A stretch of 64,000 bases of DNA from Hymenobacter rigui (GTDB taxonomy: Bacteria > Bacteroidota > Bacteroidia > Cytophagales > Hymenobacteraceae): positions 496,001 through 560,000 of the forward strand of contig NZ_RWIT01000001.1 in the NCBI RefSeq assembly GCF_003944715.1, read 5' to 3'. The position numbers were made by a program, and so were the translations under genes. Each line of letters opens with the position of its first letter. The first letter of the stretch is position 1. A model generated the notes under the pieces. The model was not told where the DNA came from and did not search any database. It saw only the letters and a list, made by a program, of their open reading frames with translations. Of the stretch, positions 37,640-45,661 are shown piece by piece.

Positions 37640-39230
37640 CGATACCAACTCCAACCACCAGCCGCCGCAGCCCACCGGCGACCTGGAGCACCTGTTCCGG
37701 CAGAAATTCGCCGATGCAGAGGTGGCTCCGCGCGCCAGCTTCTGGGACCAGCTCGACCACGAGCTGGTAGTACAGCAGCACGAGCAGGTGGTGCAGGAAA
37801 ACACGGCCTACCGCCGCCGCTTGGTGCTGCACCGCTGGGTGGCGGCGGCTTGTCTGTTGCTGGCCCTGGGCTTTGGCAGCTGGGCGTATCTGGGGACTCA
37901 GCCGCTGGGCTCTGCTCCGGATTTTGCCTCGCAACTGGGTACCGGTGACGCCGCCGGGCAGCTGCCCGCAACTGCCGGTAGCACCGCCTCGCAGCGCACT
38001 GCTGAAGACATGACTGCCGCAGCCAGCACCTCAGCGGTGCAGGAGCTGCTGGCAGTAGCCGGTAGCAGTACCGGTGTGCCGCAGACTGGCAACGCCGGTT
38101 CTCATTCAGCCGCTGGAGCCTATTATGGTACCAATGATGCCGGGCAGGCTGTAGTCGCGCAGGGAAGCCGTTTCGGGTATGGCTACACGCAAGCCGGCTA
38201 CGCCAACAACCAATACGCAAACAGCTCCGCAGGCATTCAACTAACGAATGCCAACGCTGGTGGTGCCGGTCTGCAAACGTACTCTCTCTCGGAGGCCGGC
38301 CTGCTGGCTCCGCGGGCTGCTTACCTGCGCCGCCTGTTGGGCCTGGGCCGTCCCGATACACTGAAGCCCGCGCTGCAGGCCGTACCCCAGCCCGCCGCTA
38401 CCGAGGCCCTGGCCGCTGCTGTGCCTGAACAGGAGCAGAAAGAAACGCCAAAGCTGTGGAAGCGTCTGCGCCTGGGCGGCAGCTACGCCGCGGGAGCCTT
38501 CAACCCCAACATCAACTTTTCGCGCACCGATGGCCGCGTAAAGGCTGACCCGGTATCCAACGCCCTGCGCTCCTACTATCAGGAAGAAGCTGAGGATGAA
38601 TACCGCCGCAACCTGCGGGCCGGTTTCAGCCAGCGCGTGGCTATTACGGCTTCCTACGCCCTCAACAAGCACTGGACATTAACCACGGGGGCCGAAGCCG
38701 CCGAACAGCGGGCTACTTCTGCCACCACGTATGGCTTCATTGATGGCAAGCAGGTGGGCCCTCAGGCCGCCGATATTTTCAGCCGGCCGGCCGCGTACAA
38801 CCTCGCTCCGGCACAGCCCCGCACTACGTCGTACCGCTACCGTACGGCCTCTGTGCCGGTAGGCGTGCAGTATGGCTCCAGCAAAGCAGGCTTGTCGTTG
38901 TACGCCAAAGTTGGGGCAGCGGTGAGTGTGCTACTCAGCAGCCGCTCGGAGCTGGATGGCTCGCCGGAAGCCGCCCGCAACTACACCGCCAAGTCGACCG
39001 ACTCGCCGTACCGGCAGATGCTGGTGGCTGGCCGGGGTGGTGCCGGGGTGCGCTATCAGCCGGCTTCGGCAGGCTGGAGCCTGTCCGTGGGCCCGGTAGC
39101 CGAAACCTATTTCACGACGCTCAACGCGCATCCCAACCAACGAGCCATCAACCAAAGCCGCCCCTATAGCCTGGGAATTGAGGCCAGTGTAGAATTCGGG
39201 ACGCCCAAGCCAATGCCCGGCGTTCAATAA
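37620..39230 (+). CDS. putative anti-sigma factor fused to an outer-membrane-type beta-domain
   Basis: 536 residues overlapping the sigma gene by 20 bp. The N-terminus has a helical segment typical of Bacteroidota sigma partners (LEHLFRQKFADAEVAPRASFWDQLDHEL), then one transmembrane helix near 73-92. A low-complexity Ala/Gly/Gln-rich region follows (about 100-240), then a domain of about 290 residues rich in alternating aromatic strands (LRLGGSYAAGAF, VAITASYALNKHWTLTTGAEA, YRYRTASVPVGVQYG, GLSLYAKVGAAVSVLL, YSLGIEASVEFG) as in outer-membrane barrels of the OMP_b-brl kind. Function is inferred from coupling; no family name is certain. Confidence 0.75.
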   Translation: MAASAPNDTNSNHQPPQPTGDLEHLFRQKFADAEVAPRASFWDQLDHELVVQQHEQVVQENTAYRRRLVLHRWVAAACLLLALGFGSWAYLGTQPLGSAPDFASQLGTGDAAGQLPATAGSTASQRTAEDMTAAASTSAVQELLAVAGSSTGVPQTGNAGSHSAAGAYYGTNDAGQAVVAQGSRFGYGYTQAGYANNQYANSSAGIQLTNANAGGAGLQTYSLSEAGLLAPRAAYLRRLLGLGRPDTLKPALQAVPQPAATEALAAAVPEQEQKETPKLWKRLRLGGSYAAGAFNPNINFSRTDGRVKADPVSNALRSYYQEEAEDEYRRNLRAGFSQRVAITASYALNKHWTLTTGAEAAEQRATSATTYGFIDGKQVGPQAADIFSRPAAYNLAPAQPRTTSYRYRTASVPVGVQYGSSKAGLSLYAKVGAAVSVLLSSRSELDGSPEAARNYTAKSTDSPYRQMLVAGRGGAGVRYQPASAGWSLSVGPVAETYFTTLNAHPNQRAINQSRPYSLGIEASVEFGTPKPMPGVQ

Positions 39231-39260
39231 GTAGCCAGCGGCTCTGTAGCCGTACCTCAC

Positions 39261-39617
39261 ATGAACCGCATCATAGTTATTTGTCTGTCGTGGCTCCTTC
39301 TGCTGGGAGGAGCTACGTCCTGTTCTTCCACCAACGATGCCGCGGCGCCCTCGTGTGCCGGCAACTTTGCCGATACACTCATTGAGCAGCTCAAGCAGAA
39401 ACCTAAGCAAACTCCGGCGGCTGAGGTGACCCAGTACACCTACCGTTACCAGATCGTATATCTGGTAACCGGCGGCAATACCAGCTACGTGTTTGATGCG
39501 TGTGGCCAGGTTATCTGTTCAGCCGCAATGGGCGCTAACAGTACCGGTGACGGCCGCTGCCCCGATTTTGCCGCCACTGCCACCAATCCCCAGCTCATCT
39601 GGCGCGACCCGCGGTAG
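39261..39617 (+). CDS. small lipoprotein, DUF6970-like
   Basis: 118 residues. The N-terminus is a lipoprotein signal, MNRIIVICLSWLLLLGGATSCSS. The mature part has paired Cys residues (PSCAGNFADTLIEQLKQKP, FDACGQVICSA) and an extended YTYRYQIVYLVTGGNTSYVFDACG segment that resembles a family of small Bacteroidota lipoproteins (DUF6970, recalled without a search). It is 30 bp after the anti-sigma-like gene and may be in the same transcript. Function unknown. Confidence 0.65.
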   Translation: MNRIIVICLSWLLLLGGATSCSSTNDAAAPSCAGNFADTLIEQLKQKPKQTPAAEVTQYTYRYQIVYLVTGGNTSYVFDACGQVICSAAMGANSTGDGRCPDFAATATNPQLIWRDPR

Positions 39618-39677
39618 TCGTGCTGCTAAGTCAGGGCAATAGATACCAATAGCCATGCCCCGGCCATCAAGTCGGTA

Positions 39678-40046
39678 ATGGGGCCGCTGTACCTTTCTTC
39701 CTTGTCGGGTGATAGTATTGATTATATCATCCGGGAGCTGAACCAGAAGCCGGATATCAATTCGGGCGCATGGAAAGCGGTGAAAAATGGCAACGTATAT
39801 CTGCACCACCAGACTAAGGCGCTAACCATTATTCCGCACCTGATGAACATGACGGTGGCCAATCAGCAGGACTGGGCCGCCACGGTGCAGCGCCTCGGTC
39901 TGCAGGAGCAACCCACCGTGGTGAAGTCCAGCCATCTGAACGTGGCCCTCTGTAACGAAAAATACTGGCTAGCTGTTCTGCCGCGCAACGCCCTGGTCAG
40001 ATGGGCGCAGCTGAACCATATCGGGCTTGTGCAGCGGGCCGGCTGA
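39678..40046 (+). CDS. hypothetical protein
   Basis: 122 residues without signal peptide or membrane helix. It has plausible codon use and hydrophobic pattern (DSIDYIIRELNQKP, NGNVYLHHQTKALTIIPHLMNMTV) but no motif I recognise. A terminator at 40073-40105 follows. It could also be a remnant of a longer gene, since no ATG lies further upstream in frame before a stop. Confidence is moderate. Confidence 0.45.
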   Translation: MGPLYLSSLSGDSIDYIIRELNQKPDINSGAWKAVKNGNVYLHHQTKALTIIPHLMNMTVANQQDWAATVQRLGLQEQPTVVKSSHLNVALCNEKYWLAVLPRNALVRWAQLNHIGLVQRAG

Positions 40047-40072
40047 TACATGCCTAAACAAAGCGCTTTCCC

Positions 40073-40105
40073 AAAAACCTGCTCACCAAACGGGCAGGTT
40101 TTTTT
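40073..40105 (+). terminator. terminator upstream of uvrB
   Basis: AAAAACCTGC (40073-40082) pairs with GCAGGTTTTT (40094-40103) and the T-run continues to 40105. Confidence 0.75.
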
Positions 40106-40199
40106 GTTTCCGGGGAAACCTACACTTTGCTACTGTAGTTATCAAAGGCTGACGTTTTTCAGCGTGCCGCCCGTCGGTCTGTTGTTTTTATTCCCCTGC

Positions 40200-42236
40200 A
40201 TGAAGTATCAACTCACCTCAGAATTCAAACCCACCGGCGACCAGCCCACGGCTATTAAGCAGCTGGTGGAAGGCGTTAACAACGGCGAGCCGGCTCAGGT
40301 GCTGCTGGGGGCCACGGGCACGGGCAAAACCTTTACCATGGCCAACGTCATTGCCGAAACCGGCAAGCCGGCTCTGGTGCTCTGCCACAACAAGACCCTC
40401 GCGGCCCAGCTCTACGGCGAGTTCAAGCAGTTCTTCCCCAACAATGCCGTCGAGTACTACATCAGCTACTACGACTACTACCAGCCCGAGGCCTACATTG
40501 CCAGCACCGACGTCTTCATTGAGAAGGATCTGGCCATCAACCAGGAAATTGAGAAGCTGCGGCTGCACTGCACTTCCACGCTGCTTTCCGGCCGCCGCGA
40601 CGTGATTGTGGTGGCTTCGGTGTCGTGCATCTACGGCATCGGCAACCCGGAGGAGTTCAGTAAAAACGTGATTTACATGGCTCCCGGCCTGCGGTACTCG
40701 CGCAATAACCTGCTCTACCAGTTTGTGCAGATTCTGTACTCACGTACCGAAATGGAGTTTACGCGCGGCAGCTTCCGGGTGAAGGGCGACACGGTGGATG
40801 TGTTTCCGGCCTATGCTGACTATGCCTACCGCATCTTCTTTTACGGCGACGAAATCGAGGCCATTCACAAGATTGACCCGCAGAGCGGCAAGAAGCTGTC
40901 CGACGAAAAATCGGTGACGCTGTACCCGGCCAACCTGTTCGTGACCGGCAAGGATACGCTCAACCAGGCTATCAAGGAAATTCAGTTTGATCTGGTGCAG
41001 CAGCACGCGTACTTTGAAAAGGAAGGCCGTGACGCCGAGGCCAAGCGCATTATGGAGCGCACGGAGTTCGACCTGGAGATGATCCGGGAGTTGGGCTACT
41101 GCTCGGGCATTGAGAACTACTCGCGCTACTTTGATGGCCGGGAACCCGGCAGCCGCCCCTTCTGCCTGCTCGATTATTTCCCCGATGATTACCTGCTGGT
41201 AGTGGACGAAAGCCACGCCACCATGCCCCAGATCCGGGCCATGTGGGGCGGCGACCGAAGCCGCAAAACGGCCCTTATCGAGTACGGCTTCCGGCTGCCC
41301 TCCGCCTTCGATAACCGCCCGCTCACGTTCAATGAGTTTGAAAGCATGTACCGGCAGGCCGTGTATGTGTCGGCCACGCCCGCCGATTATGAGTTGACCC
41401 AGGCCAACGGTGTCGTGGTGGAGCAGATTATCCGGCCCACCGGCCTGCTCGACCCCGAAATTGACCTGCGCCCCAGCGCCAACCAGATTGACGACCTGCT
41501 GGATGAGGTGGACAACCGCGTGAAGATGGGCGACCGGGTGCTGGTGACAACCCTCACCAAGCGCATGGCCGAGGAGCTGCAGAAGTACATGGAGCGCCTG
41601 GGCATCAAGAGCAGCTATGTGCACTCCGATGTAAAAACGCTGGACCGCGTGGAAATTCTGCGTCAGCTGCGTTTGGGCGAAATTGATGTGCTCATCGGGG
41701 TAAACCTGCTGCGCGAAGGCCTCGATTTGCCGGAAGTGAGCCTGGTGGCCATTCTGGATGCCGATAAGGAAGGCTTCCTGCGCGACCAGCGCAGCCTGAT
41801 TCAGACGATGGGCCGCGCTGCCCGGAACGACCGGGGCAAAGTAATTATGTACGCCGACCGGATTACGGGCTCCATGCAGCGGGCTATTGATGAAACCAAC
41901 CGCCGCCGCGCCACCCAGTTGGCCTATAACGAGGCTCACGGCATCACGCCGCGCACCGTGCGCAAGTCGCGCGAGGCCATCATGGAGCAAACCTCCCTGT
42001 CGGATTACCGCATCCAGGAAGGTGCGGCCTACTCCGGCCCCGACGCCGATGTTGCGTTGGCTATTGCGGCCGAGCCAGTCGTTTCGATGATGGGGCGGCC
42101 GGAGCTGGAGAAGCTCATCAAGCAAACCGAAAAGCAGATGGAAGCCGCCGCCAAGGACCTGGACTTCCTCTCCGCCGCCAAGCTCCGCGACGAGCTAGCC
42201 GCTTTGAAGCAAGTGCTTAAAACCAAGCGGGAATAA
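40200..42236 (+). CDS. uvrB: excinuclease ABC subunit UvrB
   Basis: DNA-damage recognition and helicase subunit of nucleotide excision repair. 678 residues from ATG 40200 (MKYQLTSEFKPTGDQPTAI); an open frame upstream covers a terminator and is excluded. Motifs: Walker A LLGATGTGKTFTMA near residue 39, the beta-hairpin YYDYYQPEAYI near 93, DESH motif VVDESHATMPQ near 338, helicase motifs YVSATPADYEL, VLVTTLTKRMAEEL and QTMGRAARN, and a C-terminal UVR domain (LIKQTEKQMEAAAKDLDFLSAAKLRDELAALK) that binds UvrC. Normal length, stand-alone. Confidence 0.98.
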   Translation: MKYQLTSEFKPTGDQPTAIKQLVEGVNNGEPAQVLLGATGTGKTFTMANVIAETGKPALVLCHNKTLAAQLYGEFKQFFPNNAVEYYISYYDYYQPEAYIASTDVFIEKDLAINQEIEKLRLHCTSTLLSGRRDVIVVASVSCIYGIGNPEEFSKNVIYMAPGLRYSRNNLLYQFVQILYSRTEMEFTRGSFRVKGDTVDVFPAYADYAYRIFFYGDEIEAIHKIDPQSGKKLSDEKSVTLYPANLFVTGKDTLNQAIKEIQFDLVQQHAYFEKEGRDAEAKRIMERTEFDLEMIRELGYCSGIENYSRYFDGREPGSRPFCLLDYFPDDYLLVVDESHATMPQIRAMWGGDRSRKTALIEYGFRLPSAFDNRPLTFNEFESMYRQAVYVSATPADYELTQANGVVVEQIIRPTGLLDPEIDLRPSANQIDDLLDEVDNRVKMGDRVLVTTLTKRMAEELQKYMERLGIKSSYVHSDVKTLDRVEILRQLRLGEIDVLIGVNLLREGLDLPEVSLVAILDADKEGFLRDQRSLIQTMGRAARNDRGKVIMYADRITGSMQRAIDETNRRRATQLAYNEAHGITPRTVRKSREAIMEQTSLSDYRIQEGAAYSGPDADVALAIAAEPVVSMMGRPELEKLIKQTEKQMEAAAKDLDFLSAAKLRDELAALKQVLKTKRE

Positions 42237-42976
42237 CCGCCTGTGCATTGAGCGGCTGCAATTGCTGCCCCCGATAAGCTACCAGCCATTAGTGGTTGGT
42301 AGCTTATTTTTCTTGTGGGTATATGTGGTTGATTCGTAAAGTGTTGGGTTTGTGAAATTGTGGCTTTTTAATGCCGTTCGGGCCCGGCAGGTTGTTGATA
42401 AACACCAGTTTGCGCACGTGAGCATAGCGTATAGTCATCCGCTTTCTGCCTGGCCCAGCAAAACGGAGGAATGCTGAAAGCGACGCGGCATTTAGGTGGG
42501 TGTGTCGCATTGTCCGACCAGCAGAAACTGGGCTGGGAGGCCATGCGCTGCCTGCTCAACGAACTGTCGCTAAGTAACCGGGCAATCGGTCAGCAGGACT
42601 TTCGATAACGACAAGGAGGGCAACCGGGATGCGGTGTATCTGTACCGCCAGTAGCACGCGGTGCTGGTTAATACCCGTACGGCTCAGCTGCCAAGGCGCG
42701 GAACTGGCAGTAGCATAGTCGTGGCTAAACGGTTAAGCTATTCTTTTTTTATCCCAATTTGGTCTGGTAAATAGTCTATATAGATAAAACTTGCTAGGCA
42801 GATATATGGGCAATAAAAGCGCGGATAGCCTGTGTTTCCAACTTTCTCAGCTTATGCAGTAAGTAGCATTCTGAAACAGAAATTTCCAGGTTTTAGAATG
42901 TGTAAATAGTTGATATAAAGGTAAATCCAGCGGATTTTGTTGTCAGGTATATAGTGGTTCATAAACCACTACTGCT
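42237..42976. other. gene-poor stretch with possible degraded coding sequence
   Basis: 740 bp without a gene I can support. It opens with the uvrB terminator (42274-42312). A fragment around 42471-42650 looks like decayed coding sequence: an ATG-started frame (MLKATRHLGGCVALS to NRAIGQQDFR) stops at 42606, and a shifted frame continues DNDKEGNRDAVYLYRQ to a stop. The stretch from about 42720 to 42976 turns AT-rich and holds the presumed promoter region of the T9SS cargo gene. Confidence 0.4.
42274..42312 (+). terminator. terminator after uvrB
   Basis: A perfect 14-bp stem (42274-42287 with 42294-42307; ATAAGCTACCAGCC and its complement), 6-nt loop, followed by a T-run. Confidence 0.85.
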
Positions 42977-44029
42977 ATGCCTTTCCTCCGGATTATTGTC
43001 TGTTTACTGGTCCTGATAACCGGACTGCAGTCTACCGCCTTGGCCCAGACGCCCGCTATGCAAACAGCTACCTCCGTAAGCCGTACTGACCCCGGCTGCG
43101 TGCTTATTATCTGCGGCAGTATTAGCCGGGCTGGTAACGCCGCCGATACGGATCCGAACACGGCGGCCCGCATTTCACCGCCATTGGCCCTGGGGCAGGC
43201 CGTGCTGGGGCTGCGCTTCGAGTCGGCGGCTCCGGTAGGTACCAGTGCCGCCCTGCTGCTGTCCAGCGGCAGCGACCTGCTGGACGTAGGGGTACTCAGT
43301 AATATCAATGTGAGCACCTACCTGGGTAAAAGTCGCACTGCCCGCCAGACGATGGCGCTGTCGTCGTTGCTGACGGTGAATGTACTGAGCACCACGGCAG
43401 CTCTGGTGCAGTTTCCGGTGCAACAGACCTTTGATCAGGTAGAAATTTCAGTGGGGGGTGTGGTAAGTTTGAGTTACTCACTGCGGGTGCATGAGGCCTA
43501 CGCCGCCTCTGCAGTGGCCCCGTTGCCCGTAACACTTACGCACTTCAAGGCTCGGCCGGCCGCTGGTGGAGTAGAGTTGAGCTGGGCCACGGCGCAGGAG
43601 CTGAACAACGAAGCCTTTGTGGTGGAGCGCTCCGCCGATGGGCAGCAGTTCGAGGAGCTGAGCCGGGTGGCCGGAGCAGGCAGTACAGCCCAGACTCAGC
43701 GCTACACTTACCTCGATGCCCGCCCGCTGTCACTGGCTTATTACCGCCTGCGTCAGCTCGACCACGACGGCAGGGCAACGTGGAGCTCAATAATAACCGT
43801 CCAGGCCAACGCTGCATCGGAGCTTGCGGTGTTTCCGGTGCCGGCCGGGACACAGATAACCATCAGCGGCCCGGCCGGGATTCCGTTTCAGATTATCAAT
43901 CAGCTGGGCCAGGCTGTACGTGTAGGCACCGTTGGTGGCGACCCGGTGTCATTGGCCGAGTTGCCGGCCGGAGTATACATTGTGCGCAATGAGGCCACAG
44001 GCCGCAACACCCGTTTTCTGAAGCAGTAG
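42977..44029 (+). CDS. secreted protein with T9SS type A sorting domain
   Basis: 350 residues. A signal peptide (MPFLRIIVCLLVLITGLQSTALAQ) is followed by a beta-rich domain of about 155 residues with no family I know. Then comes the common Bacteroidota linker LPVTLTHFKARPAAGGVELSWATAQELNNEAFVVERSADGQQFEEL, a fibronectin-like domain with YTYLDARPLSLAYYRLRQLDHDGRATWSS, and the C-terminal sorting domain (LAVFPVPAGTQITIS, IINQLGQAVR, LPAGVYIVRNEATGRNTRFLKQ). The last domain directs export by the type IX system and attachment to the surface or release. Its own role is unknown. Confidence 0.9.
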   Translation: MPFLRIIVCLLVLITGLQSTALAQTPAMQTATSVSRTDPGCVLIICGSISRAGNAADTDPNTAARISPPLALGQAVLGLRFESAAPVGTSAALLLSSGSDLLDVGVLSNINVSTYLGKSRTARQTMALSSLLTVNVLSTTAALVQFPVQQTFDQVEISVGGVVSLSYSLRVHEAYAASAVAPLPVTLTHFKARPAAGGVELSWATAQELNNEAFVVERSADGQQFEELSRVAGAGSTAQTQRYTYLDARPLSLAYYRLRQLDHDGRATWSSIITVQANAASELAVFPVPAGTQITISGPAGIPFQIINQLGQAVRVGTVGGDPVSLAELPAGVYIVRNEATGRNTRFLKQ

Positions 44030-44035
44030 CCGGGC

Positions 44036-44737
44036 CTACTGCTGCGCCAGCCAGCCGGGAATTTCGATCAGTGAGGCTACTTCCTGAAATGCCACGCCCA
44101 TCAGATCCGCCTCCGAAACCCGTTCCATCACCCAGGTAGTGTGGTACGGCACGTACACGGCCTGGCTACCCAACCGCGCCACCGGCAGCACGTCCGACTT
44201 CAGCGAGTTGCCAATCATCACAAATTCTGCGGGCTGCAGGCCGTGGCGGCTGAGGATGCGCTGGTAAGTAGCTTCATTCTTCTCGCTGACAATTTCCACA
44301 TGGTCGAACAGGTCGCCGAGGCCGGAGCGAGCCAGCTTGCTTTCCTGATCAAACAGGTCGCCCTTGGTGAGCAGCATCAGCGGGTAGCCGCGCTGCTTCA
44401 GCTCCGCCAGTACTTCTGGTACGTGGGGCAGTAGCTCAATAGGATAATCGAGCAGACGCTTGCCGTGGTCGAGGATGTGCTGGATTTCCTGGCCGCTGAC
44501 CTGTCCATTAGTGAGCCGGATGACGGTTTCAATCATCGACAGCATAAACGACTTGGCCCCGTATCCGAACAAGGGCATATTTTCGCGCTGCACCTCAAAA
44601 AACCGGGCGCTGAGGTCATCGGCCGTGCCGTAGTGGCTTAGCAGTTCGTAGAGCCGGGCTTCGGCCAAATCGAACTGGGGCTGATTGGGCCAGAGTGTAT
44701 CGTCGGCATCGAAGGCAATCAGGCGGGGCGCGGGCAT
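44036..44737 (-). CDS. HAD-family hydrolase
   Basis: 233 residues from ATG 44737 (MPAPRLIAFDADDTLWPNQP). Haloacid-dehalogenase fold: motif I FDADDTLW with the nucleophile Asp and acid Asp near residues 9-13, motif II LLTKGD near 126, motif III Lys (in the region KLARSGLGDLFDHVEIVSEKN), and motif IV VMIGNSLKSDVLPVARLG near 178. The cap domain is helical (type C1). Substrates of such proteins are small phosphate esters; not assignable here. It ends 6 bp from the convergent T9SS gene and is divergent from the acetyltransferase. Confidence 0.9.
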   Translation of the reverse strand: MPAPRLIAFDADDTLWPNQPQFDLAEARLYELLSHYGTADDLSARFFEVQRENMPLFGYGAKSFMLSMIETVIRLTNGQVSGQEIQHILDHGKRLLDYPIELLPHVPEVLAELKQRGYPLMLLTKGDLFDQESKLARSGLGDLFDHVEIVSEKNEATYQRILSRHGLQPAEFVMIGNSLKSDVLPVARLGSQAVYVPYHTTWVMERVSEADLMGVAFQEVASLIEIPGWLAQQ

Positions 44738-44784
44738 GGCAGCAGAAGTAAGATAGACGAGCAAAGTTACCGAACTTGCCGCCC

Positions 44785-45414
44785 ATGAAGCAGCTGATTG
44801 ACCTGGATACCTGGAATCGAAAAGAGCATTTTGCCTTCTTTTCCAGCTTTGAAGAGCCGTTTTGGGGTGTGGTAGCGGAAGTGGACGCTACGCAGGCGTT
44901 GCGCCGGGCCCGGGAGTTAAACTGTTCCTTTTTTCAGCTGTATCTGCACTGTGCCCTTACGGCCGTAAACCGGGTCGAAAACCTGCGCTACCGCATTGAG
45001 GAATCCCAGGTCGTCTGCTACGACCAGATTCATGCGTCGCCTACTCTCGGCCGCCCCGACCATACGTTTGGTTTCGGTTTCGTACCCTATCATCCCGATC
45101 TGCAGACATTCGGAAACGGCTTACGGGCCGAAATGGAGGCTGTGCAGCATAGCACCGGCCTGCGCCTCGGCCCCGAAACTGCCCGCCCCGATGTCATTCA
45201 TTTTTCGGCTATTCCGTGGCTGTCCTTCACTGGTCTTACGCACGCCCGCTCATTCTCTCACCCCGATAGTATCCCTAAGATATCTGTCGGCCGCCTGCGC
45301 CCTGAAGGTAACCGCCACTTGATGCCCGTAGCCATCAACGTGCACCACGGCCTGGCCGACGGCTACCATGTAGGCCTGTTTATGGAAGCCTTCCAGCAGG
45401 CTCTGAATGGATAA
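44785..45414 (+). CDS. CatA-family (chloramphenicol-type) acetyltransferase
   Basis: 209 residues from ATG 44785 (MKQLIDLDTWNRKEHFAFFSSFEEPFWGVV), the standard start of trimeric CAT-family proteins. Features: DLDTWNRKEHFAFF, the central ASPTLGRPDHTFGFGFVPYHPDL, FSAIPWLSFTGLTHA and the catalytic HHGLADGYHVGLFMEAFQ with the general-base His and structural Asp. Members acetylate chloramphenicol or other small alcohols with acetyl-CoA. Chromosomal homologues in soil Bacteroidota often have unproven resistance activity, so the substrate is not asserted. Followed by a terminator and the attL site. Confidence 0.88.
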   Translation: MKQLIDLDTWNRKEHFAFFSSFEEPFWGVVAEVDATQALRRARELNCSFFQLYLHCALTAVNRVENLRYRIEESQVVCYDQIHASPTLGRPDHTFGFGFVPYHPDLQTFGNGLRAEMEAVQHSTGLRLGPETARPDVIHFSAIPWLSFTGLTHARSFSHPDSIPKISVGRLRPEGNRHLMPVAINVHHGLADGYHVGLFMEAFQQALNG

Positions 45415-45418
45415 TCAG

Positions 45419-45453
45419 AAAGGCCCCTGTGCCGGCTAGCACAGGGGCCTTTG
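45419..45453 (+). terminator. terminator after the CAT-family gene
   Basis: A perfect 14-bp stem (45419-45432 with 45439-45452; AAAGGCCCCTGTGC and its complement) with a 6-nt loop. It lies just left of the attL site and therefore belongs to the chromosome. Confidence 0.82.
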
Positions 45454-45460
45454 TACAATT

Positions 45461-45506
45461 AGCGGGAAACGAGGTTCGAACTCGCGACCCTCAGCTTGGG
45501 AAGCTG
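45461..45506 (-). repeat. attL: duplicated 3' half of tRNA-Gly (46 bp)
   Basis: The 46 bp match the 3' half of the intact tRNA-Gly gene (53920-53965) with one change: GAGGTTCGA here, GAGGCTCGA in the intact gene. After 45506 the sequences part, and no D-arm or acceptor 5' half follows, so this copy is not a functional tRNA. Confidence 0.9.
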
Positions 45507-45592
45507 TGTAACTAGCGCATTTGCCTCTCTTTAGCTGCCCCTGTTAGAGTATTAAAAACTTGTTTTTCAACAAGTTTGCTTATTGTGGCTTG

Positions 45593-45622
45593 TTGTGGGT
45601 ATGAGGTTTCTTGTTACTTTTG
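45593..45622 (+). promoter_or_regulatory. predicted integrase promoter
   Basis: TTG at 45593-45595 and TACTTTTG (TAnnTTTG) at 45615-45622, 19 bp apart, fit the Bacteroidota -33/-7 pattern. The -7 box touches the first GTAAACC repeat, so binding there could repress int. A perfect 8-bp hairpin (45557-45576) lies upstream. Confidence 0.55.
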
Positions 45623-45660
45623 TGTAAACCGTCGTGTAAACCGACTGGCGGTTTACACAC
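45621..45660. promoter_or_regulatory. left paired GTAAACC repeats (possible Int/Xis sites)
   Basis: TGTGTAAACC at 45621-45630 and GTGTAAACC at 45634-45642 are direct repeats with their GTAAACC cores 12 bp apart, followed by an inverted GGTTTACACAC at 45650-45660 ending just before the integrase ATG. The same direct pair with the same spacing is found at the right end (53848-53869). Confidence 0.65.
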
Positions 45661-45661
45661 T

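Noticed and set aside
40740..42125. Open frame of about 460 codons antisense to uvrB
   Set aside because: It is a shadow of the highly conserved uvrB; no motif or independent start is seen.
42304..42510. C-terminal remnant of a tyrosine recombinase on the minus strand (RYAHVRKLVFINNLPGP)
   Set aside because: The similarity to the Tyr-containing end of integrases is short, and no upstream integrase motif is found in any frame.
45461..45545. Second functional tRNA-Gly gene
   Set aside because: Only the 3' half is present; the sequence leaves the tRNA pattern after the anticodon stem at 45506.
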